NCBI RefSeq assembly: GCF_010729665.1
Contig: NZ_AP022610.1
Coordinates: forward strand, 5,270,001 to 5,334,000
Direction: 5' to 3'
DNA: 64,000 bases
Origin: Mycolicibacterium madagascariense
GTDB lineage: Bacteria > Actinomycetota > Actinomycetes > Mycobacteriales > Mycobacteriaceae
The translations under genes and the position numbers were made by a program. Below, piece by piece: positions 1-7,340 of the stretch (positions within the stretch are counted from its first letter, which is position 1; the number at the start of each line of letters is the position of its first letter). The notes under the pieces are model-generated. The model had not been told where the DNA came from and ran no database searches. It saw only the letters and a list, made by a program, of their open reading frames with translations.

Positions 1-277
<277 letters not shown>

Positions 278-296
278 TCAGGGAAGAACGAAAGGG

Positions 297-380
297 GACC
301 CCGCGCACCCGCCAGAGCCCATTGACCCTTGCTGCCTTCCGGCCCTGGGGGAGTTCACAGGATGGACGCCGCGCGGGGTC
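297..380 (-). ncRNA. ffs: 4.5S signal recognition particle RNA
   Basis: On the minus strand the apical domain GGGCCGGAAGGCAGCAAGGG is present, the conserved SRP RNA helix 8 tetraloop (GGAA) and internal-loop region that binds Ffh. The ends pair perfectly over 10 bp: GACCCCGCGC (371-380 complement) with GCGCGGGGTC (297-306 complement), giving an 84-nt hairpin, the usual size for a small bacterial SRP RNA. The mature ends may extend a few bases further. It sits between the Rv3722c-like gene and tRNA-Ser, the usual mycobacterial order. Confidence 0.93.
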
Positions 381-455
381 CACGAGCAGTGTAGTACCCC
401 GCCGACCGCGGCAGCTCGTGAGGAGCAGGTGCTCCGGTCGGCTACCATGGCCCGC

Positions 456-541
456 GGAGGATTCGCCTAGTGGCCTATGGCGCTCGCCTGGAACGCGGGT
501 TGGGTTAATAGCCCTCAGGGGTTCAAATCCCCTATCCTCCG
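456..541 (+). tRNA. tRNA-Ser (anticodon GGA)
   Basis: An 86-nt tRNA with acceptor stem GGAGGAT/ATCCTCC (456-462 with 534-540), anticodon stem CTCGC/GCGGG, loop CTGGAAC with anticodon GGA at 490-492, a long serine-type variable arm and a TPsiC arm GGGG-TTCAAAT-CCCC. It decodes UCC and UCU. CCA is not encoded. Confidence 0.95.
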
Positions 542-642
542 CGCTGGTCCGGGTGCGACCAGGCCGTCGAGGCCTGGTCGCGTTCGGTCCGACGACGGTC
601 CCCTGGCTCGAGGAGTCGTGGCCCACTGACTCGAGGAGGAGT

Positions 643-1461
643 ATGCGGCGCTGGATCGCGGTCCTGTGGCACGCATCGTTCTTCGTCATCGCGGCGGCTC
701 TCTACTTCTTCTTCGTCCTGCCCCGCTGGTTCGAGCTGACCGGTGAATGGTCGAGCAGCCTCGGCCTGGCGATGCGCATCCTGTGCGGAGCACTCCTCGG
801 CCTGGCCGCCCTTCCCGTCGTGTTCACGCTGCTGCGCACCCGCAGGCCCGAATTCGGAACCCCCCGGCTCGCGCTGACCCTGCGGTTGTGGTCGATCGTC
901 CTGCACGTCCTGGCGGGCGCGCTGGTGGTCGGCGCCGCCATCAGCGAGATCTGGGTGAGCCTCGACACGGCGGGCCAGAGCCTGTTCGCCATCTACGGAG
1001 CGGCGGCCGCCATCGCCATCCTGGGCGCGCTGGCGTTCTACCTGGCCTTCGCCGCCGAACTGCCGCCACCACCGCCCAAGCCGCTGCGACCCAAGGGCCG
1101 CACCCGTCGCCGGGGTCGCGGCGCCGCTGCCGACGACGAGGCCACCGACACCGAAGACGCCGACGAGATCACCGAGACCACCGAAGACGGCGCAGCCACC
1201 GACGAGACCGCAGAGATCACCGAGACCACCGAGACCACCGAGACCACCGAGGCCGACGAGACGCCCGTGCCGGCCGGTGTCGGGAAGACCGAATCGGCCG
1301 AGGTCAGCGACACCGCAGAGGATGCGGAACCCGACCTCGGTAACGCCGAGGCCTCCGATGCCGATGCATCCGGTAGCACGTTGCGCAACCGGCGTCCGGA
1401 GGGCAAGTCGACGTCGCGGCTGTTCGGGCGTTCGCGCCGCGGAGTAGCCCTCGACGACTGA
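643..1461 (+). CDS. lucA: LucA-like integral membrane protein (Rv3723 homologue)
   Basis: A 272-residue membrane protein. Four hydrophobic segments (about residues 7-27, 42-63, 80-101, 110-133) are followed by a proline stretch, an Arg-rich patch and a roughly 120-residue acidic, Thr/Glu-rich tail containing repeated TET/ETTE units, then a basic C-terminus. The ATG at 643 follows a strong AGGAGGA site at 634-640. In M. tuberculosis the protein in the same position (Rv3723) is LucA, which stabilises Mce1 and Mce4 lipid importers; that role is carried over by family and synteny. The low-complexity tail is expected to be cytoplasmic and disordered. Confidence 0.8.
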   Translation: MRRWIAVLWHASFFVIAAALYFFFVLPRWFELTGEWSSSLGLAMRILCGALLGLAALPVVFTLLRTRRPEFGTPRLALTLRLWSIVLHVLAGALVVGAAISEIWVSLDTAGQSLFAIYGAAAAIAILGALAFYLAFAAELPPPPPKPLRPKGRTRRRGRGAAADDEATDTEDADEITETTEDGAATDETAEITETTETTETTEADETPVPAGVGKTESAEVSDTAEDAEPDLGNAEASDADASGSTLRNRRPEGKSTSRLFGRSRRGVALDD

Positions 1462-1547
1462 CCCGTCGCGTCGGTGCGTCGACAACCCACGGTGTCAACG
1501 TCAGAATTGTGGGTAAGTCCCCAGCTACACGCGTCGGAAGGCGGCCC

Positions 1548-2570
1548 ATGCGCAGGTTCCACACCAGGTGGCGGATGGTCGTCGCGGTGGTGGCCACGGT
1601 CGCCTCGGCGGCTCTGGTGGCTCCGCCCACGTCGGCCCTCGCCGCCCCGCAGGACCTGTCCGCCGTGGCCACGCAGACCGAACCCACGGTCGCGCGCATC
1701 GACACGACGATCAACTACCAGCACGCGATCGGCGCGGGTACGGGCATCGTGCTCGACCCGAGCGGGACGCTGCTCACCAACTTCCACGTCGTGCAGGGTG
1801 CGGACACCATCACCGGGACGGTCGAGGGGCGGTCCTACCCCGCCGACCTGGTGGGGTACGACCGCAACCGGGACATCGCGGTCATCCAGCTGCGCGGTGC
1901 GGGCGGCCTGCCCGTTGCCCAGCTCGGCGACTCCTCTCGGCTGGCCGTCGGCGATCCCGTGGTGGCGCTCGGCAACGCCAGGGGGTCGGGCAGTCCGCTG
2001 ACCCGCGAGGCCGGCCAGGTGGTCGGGTTCGGGCGCACCATCAACGCCAAGGACGAGCTGACGGGCGCCTCGAACCAGGCGACCGGGTTGATCGAGTTCG
2101 CCGCGCCCGTGCGCGCCGGTGACTCCGGTGGTCCGGTCGTCGACAGTGCGGGCCAGGTCGTCGGCGTGACGACGGCGGCCACGGTCAACTTCCGGATGGA
2201 CCCGGGCGGCTCCGGCTTCGCGATCCCGATCAACGATGCGCTGGCCACCGCGAACCAGATCCGGTCGCGGCAGGCGACCGACACCGTGCACATCGGGCCG
2301 CCGACGCTGCTCGGCGTGGGGGTCAATGGCAAGAACCAACCCGACAACCTGCCGGGCGTCATCATCTTCGAGGTGTTGCCGGGTGGTCCGGCCCAGCAGG
2401 CCGGGCTGCACGACGGCGACGTCCTGCTGAGCATCGACGGCGAACAGCTGAACTCCGCGACCGCGCTGACCAACGTCCTGGACCGCCACTACTCCGGTGA
2501 CGTCGTCGATCTGGTGTGGATCAACCGGGCCGGCCAGCAGCTGACCGGGAAGGCGACGCTGTCGTCCTAG
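1548..2570 (+). CDS. pepA: Secreted trypsin-like serine protease with PDZ domain (PepA/Mtb32A type)
   Basis: A 340-residue secreted serine protease. After a signal peptide (basic start, hydrophobic run, AAPTSALAA-type cleavage region) comes a trypsin-like domain with the triad His in TNFHVV, Asp in RNRDIAV and Ser in GDSGGP. A C-terminal PDZ domain follows, with GVIIFEVLPGGPAQQAGL and GDVLLSIDGE. This is the HtrA-like layout of Rv0125 (PepA). The ATG at 1548 is preferred over a GTG at 1509 because GGAAGG lies 6 bases upstream of it and the product then begins with a normal signal peptide. The gene is monocistronic. Confidence 0.82.
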   Translation: MRRFHTRWRMVVAVVATVASAALVAPPTSALAAPQDLSAVATQTEPTVARIDTTINYQHAIGAGTGIVLDPSGTLLTNFHVVQGADTITGTVEGRSYPADLVGYDRNRDIAVIQLRGAGGLPVAQLGDSSRLAVGDPVVALGNARGSGSPLTREAGQVVGFGRTINAKDELTGASNQATGLIEFAAPVRAGDSGGPVVDSAGQVVGVTTAATVNFRMDPGGSGFAIPINDALATANQIRSRQATDTVHIGPPTLLGVGVNGKNQPDNLPGVIIFEVLPGGPAQQAGLHDGDVLLSIDGEQLNSATALTNVLDRHYSGDVVDLVWINRAGQQLTGKATLSS

Positions 2571-2619
2571 TTCGGCGAAAAGGTCCTGGCCACAGCCGGG
2601 CCCTCCCTATGCTGAGCGA

Positions 2620-3684
2620 GTGCCAAACACTTCTTCCTACCGCGTCGTGCAGTGGACGACGGGCAACGTCGGCAAGAGCTCCGTGGCGGCGATCGCCAAG
2701 AACCCGTCACTGGATCTGGTGGGCTGCTACGCCTGGTCGCCGGACAAGGTGGGCCGCGACGTCGGCGAGCTCGTCGGCATCGCACCGCTCGGCGTCACGG
2801 CGACCAACGACGTCGACGCCCTGCTGGCGCTCAAGCCCGACGTCGTGGTCTACAACCCGATGTGGATCGACGTCGACGAGCTGGTGACGATCCTCTCGGC
2901 GGGGGTCAACGTCGTGGCGACGGCGTCCTTCATCACCGGCCACAACCAGGGCGACGGCCGCGACCGGATCGCGGCGGCCTGCGCCCAGGGTGGCGTGTCG
3001 ATGTTCGGGTCCGGGATCAGCCCCGGTTACGTCAATCAGCTGTCGATCGTGGCGGCGGGCATCTGCGATCGCGTCGACAAGATCACCGTCAACGAGGCCG
3101 CCGACACCACGTTCTACGACTCGCCCGCGACCGAGAAACCCGTCGGCTTCGGCCAGCCGATCGACAATCCCGACCTGCAGGCGATGACCGCGCACGGCAC
3201 CGGCGTGTTCGGCGAGGCGGTGCGCATGGTCGCCGACGCGCTCGGCGTCGAGCTGGACGAGGTGCGCTGCGAGGCCGAGTACGCCCAGACGACCGAGGAC
3301 CTCGATCTCGGCTCGTGGACGATCCCCGCCGGCTGCGTCGCCGGCGTCTTCGCCAGTTGGCAGGGAATCGTGGCCGGGCGGTCGGTCGTCGAGATCAACG
3401 TCCGGTGGCGCAAGGGCCAGACGCTGGTCCCCGACTGGAAGATCGAGCAGGACGGCTGGGTCATCGAGGTGGCCGGGCGCCCGACGGTGACGATGAAGGT
3501 CGGTTTCCTGCCACCGCCGGACTTCGAGGCCACGACCCTCGAGGAGTTCATGGTGCTGGGGCACATCATGACCGCGACCCCGCCGCTCAACGCGATCCCC
3601 GCGGTCGTCGCCGCGCCGCCCGGCATCGTCACCTACGCCGACCTACCGCTGATCCTGCCCCGTGGCGTCGTCGCCGCCAGCTAA
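2620..3684 (+). CDS. DapB-fold NAD(P)H-dependent oxidoreductase family protein
   Basis: A 354-residue protein with an N-terminal Rossmann region: RVVQWTTGNVGKSSVAAI is the glycine-rich nucleotide loop, followed by the DVVVYNPMW and NVVATASFITGH strands. It belongs to the mycobacterial group annotated dihydrodipicolinate-reductase-like or 2,4-diaminopentanoate-dehydrogenase-like. These are not true DapB, since they are longer and lack the lysine-pathway context. The substrate is unknown. It starts at GTG 2620, 49 bases after the protease stop. No partner gene indicates a pathway. Confidence 0.7.
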   Translation: MPNTSSYRVVQWTTGNVGKSSVAAIAKNPSLDLVGCYAWSPDKVGRDVGELVGIAPLGVTATNDVDALLALKPDVVVYNPMWIDVDELVTILSAGVNVVATASFITGHNQGDGRDRIAAACAQGGVSMFGSGISPGYVNQLSIVAAGICDRVDKITVNEAADTTFYDSPATEKPVGFGQPIDNPDLQAMTAHGTGVFGEAVRMVADALGVELDEVRCEAEYAQTTEDLDLGSWTIPAGCVAGVFASWQGIVAGRSVVEINVRWRKGQTLVPDWKIEQDGWVIEVAGRPTVTMKVGFLPPPDFEATTLEEFMVLGHIMTATPPLNAIPAVVAAPPGIVTYADLPLILPRGVVAAS

Positions 3685-3815
3685 CTTGTGCCACCTTGCC
3701 AGGCACAACGGTCGCGATACCGGCCCGGCGGGCCAGGGCGCGCCCAGCTTGTCAGGTGCGTGTGACCAGCGTTACATTGCGTCACATACCGATTCGACGG
3801 GCTAGGGGATCTGAC

Positions 3816-4100
3816 GTGCTTACGACCTTCGTGCTGGTCTACCTGGTTGGCTGGATCGTCACCACCGGGTTGACCTTCGTGGCCAGCCGTCGCCTTGCCG
3901 ACGGCCCCACCACCCCCCGCAGCACGTTCGCGTTCAGCCTGCTCGCCGGGCTGGTGTGGCCGCTGATGATCCTCGGGGTCGTCGAGGTCAGCTCCGTCGT
4001 CGTGTACGCCGCGGCAAAGTCTTGGCGCCACGATTCCAGCGTGCCCGACTCGTGGCTGGGGGCAGGCGCCTTCGACGGCGTCGTCGTTCCGCTGCGCTGA
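3816..4100 (+). CDS. Small two-helix membrane protein of unknown function
   Basis: A 94-residue protein from GTG 3816, with AGGGGAT just upstream. Two hydrophobic segments are visible (TFVLVYLVGWIVTTGLTFVA, then STFAFSLLAGLVWPLMILGV), followed by a polar tail ending in VVPLR. It is not recognised. It is a single gene that converges with the minus-strand polymerase gene 4 bases downstream. Its codon usage and GC-rich third positions match its neighbours, so it looks like a real gene. Confidence 0.65.
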   Translation: MLTTFVLVYLVGWIVTTGLTFVASRRLADGPTTPRSTFAFSLLAGLVWPLMILGVVEVSSVVVYAAAKSWRHDSSVPDSWLGAGAFDGVVVPLR

Positions 4101-4104
4101 CGGA

Positions 4105-5166
4105 TCAGCCGTCGGCGACGGGGTTGCCGTCGTCGTCCCAATGCGCGGCCACCTTCTTGCTCGGCTGCACGCGCGGCGGTTCGCCCGGCATCTTCGGGTA
4201 GCTCGGCGGGTAGGGCAGATCGGCGAGGCCACGCTCCTCGTCGGCGGCGACCAGCTCCAGCAGCGGCGCGATCGAGTGGGCCACCGATTCGATCTCGGCC
4301 CACGGATCATCGCGCGTGGCAACGAGTTTCGGCACCGTCGCGATGGTGTAGTCGTCGGGGTCGGCCGTCGCGAGCTCCTTCCACGTCAGCGGTGTCGACA
4401 CCGTCGCGATGGCGGTGCGCCGCACCGAGTACGCCGAGGCGAACGTGCGGTCGCGGGCGTTCTGGTTGTAGTCGATGAACAGCCGCTGACCCCGCTCCTC
4501 CTTCCACCACGACGTCGTCACCCGATCCGGTGCGCGACGCTCGACCTCCCGCGCCAGCGCGATGCCGGCCCGCCGAACCTCGATGAAGTCCCATTCCGGC
4601 GCGATGCGGATGAATACGTGCACCCCGCGGCCCCCCGACGTCTTCGGGTAACCGACGAGGCCGAGTTCCTCGAGCACCGGCTTCAGCACGTCGACGGCGA
4701 TCTCGCGGGCGTCCTCGAAGTCGGTGCCCGGCTGCGGGTCCAGATCGACGCGCAGCTCGTCGGGATGCTCGGTGTCCGGGCAGCGGACCTGCCACGGGTG
4801 CAGCGTCACGGTGCCCATCTGCACGGCCCAGGCGATCGCCGACGGATGCGTCACCTTCAGCGCGTCGGCCGTTCGGCCGGAGGGGAAGGTCACCTCGCAG
4901 GTCTTCAGATAGTCGGGATGCTTTGCGGGAACCCGCTTCTGGTAGATCTCCTCCCCGTCGATGCCGTCGGGGAAGCGCTGCAGATGCGTGGGCCGGTCGC
5001 GCAGCACCGCCACCATCGGCGCGGCGACCGCGAGGTAGTAGTCGAATAGCGTGCGCTTGGTCCCCGCCGACCCGAGCTCGGGAAAGTACACCTTGTCGGG
5101 ACTGGTCAGCCGCACCGCCACCCCGTCGACGTCGACTTCGGTTGCCGCACCGAACTTCTCGGCCAT
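4105..5166 (-). CDS. LigD polymerase-domain-like primase/polymerase (Rv3730c-like)
   Basis: A 353-residue stand-alone archaeo-eukaryotic primase-type polymerase domain. The metal-binding DxD lies in LRVDLDPQPG. The nucleotide-binding TSGGRGVHVF and the later RLFIDYNQNARDRTFASAYS segments are characteristic of LigD PolDom and the mycobacterial PolD/Prim-PolC proteins that fill gaps during end-joining and base excision repair. The ATG at 5166 lies one base after the stop of ligC2, so the two formed an operon. That ligase partner is now split by the mobile element, leaving this gene probably without its original promoter. Confidence 0.88.
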   Translation of the reverse strand: MAEKFGAATEVDVDGVAVRLTSPDKVYFPELGSAGTKRTLFDYYLAVAAPMVAVLRDRPTHLQRFPDGIDGEEIYQKRVPAKHPDYLKTCEVTFPSGRTADALKVTHPSAIAWAVQMGTVTLHPWQVRCPDTEHPDELRVDLDPQPGTDFEDAREIAVDVLKPVLEELGLVGYPKTSGGRGVHVFIRIAPEWDFIEVRRAGIALAREVERRAPDRVTTSWWKEERGQRLFIDYNQNARDRTFASAYSVRRTAIATVSTPLTWKELATADPDDYTIATVPKLVATRDDPWAEIESVAHSIAPLLELVAADEERGLADLPYPPSYPKMPGEPPRVQPSKKVAAHWDDDGNPVADG

Positions 5167-5167
5167 G

Positions 5168-6103
5168 TCAGCCCTCCAGCACGTCGGACAGATCGTAGTT
5201 CAGCGGTACGTCGAGCTGAGCGAAGGTGCAGCTGGACGGTTCCCGGTCGGGTCGCCAGCGCCGAAACTTCACCGCGTGTCGGAAGCGTCGACCGTCCACG
5301 GTGTTGCCCTCCATCTGGTCATAGGCCACCTCGGCGACCCGCTCCGGACGCACCGGAATCCACCGCTTGTCCGCCGCGGAGTTCCATCGGCTCGCTTCTC
5401 CGTCGTTGACCTGGTCGCCCTCGCGCAGCGGTTCGAGTTCCGCGAGCATCGTGACCCGGTCCTTGGCGGTGAAAGACGCTGCGCCGCCGACCATCTGGAG
5501 CTCACCGTCGTCTCGGTACAGTCCGAGCAGAACCGACCCGATGCCCTCCCCGCTCTTGTGGATGCGGTAGCCGATGGCCACGCAGTCGGCGTCACGGGCG
5601 TGCTTGACCTTGATCATGTCCCGCTTGCCGGGAAGGTAGTTCCCGTCGAGCCGCTTGGCGATCACCCCGTCCAGACCGGCGCCCTCGAAGGTCGTCAGCC
5701 ACTGGGTGCCGAGCTCGGGGTCCTCGGTGGTGCGGGTGACGTGACACCACGCCGTCTGGTCGACGAGTTCGAGCAGCGCCGTGCGCCGCGTACGGAACGA
5801 TTCCTTCATCAGGGACACCTGCCCCGTCGCGAGGGCATCGAATCCGATGAAGTGGGCCGGAGTCTCCTCGGCGAGCTTGGTGATGCGACTCTGCGCGGGG
5901 TGGATGCGCTGGCTCAGCGACTCCCAGTCCAGTCGGACGCGGCCGTCCACCTCCCGCGGCACGACGACCTCGCCGTCCAGGACGCAGCGCCGGGCCACCC
6001 CGTCCCGCAGGGAGGTCAGCAGCTCCGGGAAGTACCGGCCGAGGTCCTTCCCGCTGCGGGACAGCAGCACGACGTCGTCGCCGTCGCGGAACACCAGCGC
6101 GCG
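5168..6103 (-). pseudogene. ligC2, 3' fragment (codons 40 to stop) cut by insertion
   Basis: This encodes the C-terminal 311 residues of an ATP-dependent LigC-type DNA ligase, beginning RALVFRDGDDV and including DGEVVVP, the KVKHARDADC lysine motif and the OB-fold with EVAYDQMEG. The N-terminal 39 residues, with the nucleotidyl-accepting lysine of KWDGF, are missing. They lie 10.7 kb away at 16797-16913 in the same orientation. Joining 16797 to 6103 restores TTC-CGC (Phe-Arg) in frame and a protein of 350 residues. Any product from a start inside the element could not self-adenylate. Confidence 0.93.
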
Positions 6104-6111
6104 TCTAGTTG

Positions 6112-6120
6112 ACTGAACTT
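6112..6120. repeat. Left-end copy of the 9-bp subterminal inverted repeat
   Basis: ACTGAACTT lies 8 bases inside the left border of the element. It matches in inverted orientation AAGTTCAGT at 16784-16792, 4 bases inside the right border. It could be a recombinase arm-binding site. A GTTGAC motif overlaps it at 6108-6113. Confidence 0.55.
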
Positions 6121-6167
6121 CGGCGAGCCTCTCGATGCGAGGAGGGCTGCAGACGGAGGATCGCATT

Positions 6168-7340
6168 GTGACGGCCTTGGGTCGAGTGGAGTCAGTGCCG
6201 AGTGGATTGCCATGGCGGGTGGTCTTCCCCGACGCGGAGCACCGTGGGGCGACGTCGTACCTGCGGGAGCTCGCGGCATCGGATTGCAGTCCACTCACGA
6301 TTCGAAGTTACGCGTTCGATTTACTGCGGTGGTTCCGGTTCCTGCATGAGCGTCTGATCTCGTGGGAGCGAGCCGAGCGCGTCGATGTCCGCGCATTCGT
6401 CGAGTATCTGCGCGAGACGCCGAATCCGCAGCGTCTGCGCCGGCGACCGGACGGGCCTCTGCCCGGCTCCGTCAATGCCGTGACCGGCAAGTCCGAGCTG
6501 ACCGTGAAGTACGCGGCACGCACGATCAATCATCAGTTGTCGGTATTGTTCGGGTTCTACGATCACGCCTGCGCGGCCAACCTGGGACCTCTGGTCAACC
6601 CGGTACCAGCACAACGGACTCGCGGAGGCGGACGTCCGTACGCGCACCACAATCCCATGCAGGACTTCGTGATTCACAAGCGTGCGAACTACCGGCAGAA
6701 GACGCCGCGCCCCGTCTGGCGGGGGATCCCGGACGAGGCCGCCACCACGTTGTTCGCAGCGTTGCGCAGCCACCGCGACCGGGCTCTGGTCAGCTTCTAC
6801 CTGTCGTCGGGAGTCCGGGCTTCGGAGTTGTTGGGACTGTGTCACGGCGACCTCGATGCCGGCCGTTACACGATCACGGTCACCAGCAAGGGCAGTCGGG
6901 CGCGGGAGGTGGTGCCGGCATCGGTGGACTCCTTCGTGTGGCTGGCGCTCTATCTCGCTGAGCAGCAGCCGCCAATGAGTCCGGGCGGTCCGGTGTGGTG
7001 GACACGGCGATCCAAGTCGGCACCGTTGAACTATCACGCTATGCGCGCGGTGCTTCGCCGGGCGAATGACGCGTTGGGAACGAACTGGTCGCTTCACGAT
7101 TTCCGTCACACGGCGGCGGCGCGATTGCTCGCCGACCCGGCGTTCACGTTGGTCGACGTACAGACGGTGCTGCGGCATGCCAGCGTCACGACCACACAGA
7201 TCTACGCCCAGCCGCGGCTGGAGGATTTGGTCGGCAAGGTGCTCGAGCACTACGCCCGTCCGCCAACATCGACGCCGACTATTGAACCGAGCTATGACGC
7301 GGCCGCGGTCCGCGAATTGTTGGGACTTCCGCCGTCGTGA
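6168..7340 (+). CDS. Tyrosine recombinase, TnpA-like
   Basis: A 390-residue tyrosine recombinase. The GTG at 6168 is chosen over ATG 6135 because CGGAGGA ends 7 bases before it. A SAM-like N-terminal core-binding domain (DCSPLTIRSYAFDLLRWFRF) is followed by the catalytic domain with Arg in SSGVRASELLGL (about residue 216), HDFRHTAAARLL (about 309-320), and LRHASVTTTQIYAQ carrying the second His and the nucleophilic Tyr (about 335-347). All catalytic positions are present, so it should be active. It overlaps the next recombinase by 4 bases, implying translational coupling. Size and position match TnpA of the Tn554 family. Confidence 0.88.
   Translation: MTALGRVESVPSGLPWRVVFPDAEHRGATSYLRELAASDCSPLTIRSYAFDLLRWFRFLHERLISWERAERVDVRAFVEYLRETPNPQRLRRRPDGPLPGSVNAVTGKSELTVKYAARTINHQLSVLFGFYDHACAANLGPLVNPVPAQRTRGGGRPYAHHNPMQDFVIHKRANYRQKTPRPVWRGIPDEAATTLFAALRSHRDRALVSFYLSSGVRASELLGLCHGDLDAGRYTITVTSKGSRAREVVPASVDSFVWLALYLAEQQPPMSPGGPVWWTRRSKSAPLNYHAMRAVLRRANDALGTNWSLHDFRHTAAARLLADPAFTLVDVQTVLRHASVTTTQIYAQPRLEDLVGKVLEHYARPPTSTPTIEPSYDAAAVRELLGLPPS

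Noticed and set aside
1189..1260. ACCGAGACC repeats in lucA as a possible DNA-level repeat array or CRISPR-like array.
   Set aside because: Units are short, in frame, encode a Thr/Glu-rich tail, and have no spacers.
3761..3786. TGTGAC ... GTCACA inverted repeat upstream of the small membrane protein gene, resembling a CRP site.
   Set aside because: CRP-family sites have about 6 bases between half-sites; here the spacer between the TGTGAC and GTCACA arms is 14, so I did not annotate it as CRP. It may still be a regulator site.
5168..6298. A 376-codon chimeric ligase reading from the element into ligC2.
   Set aside because: It lacks the KWDG lysine motif and its first 65 codons are antisense to the recombinase; kept only as a pseudogene fragment.
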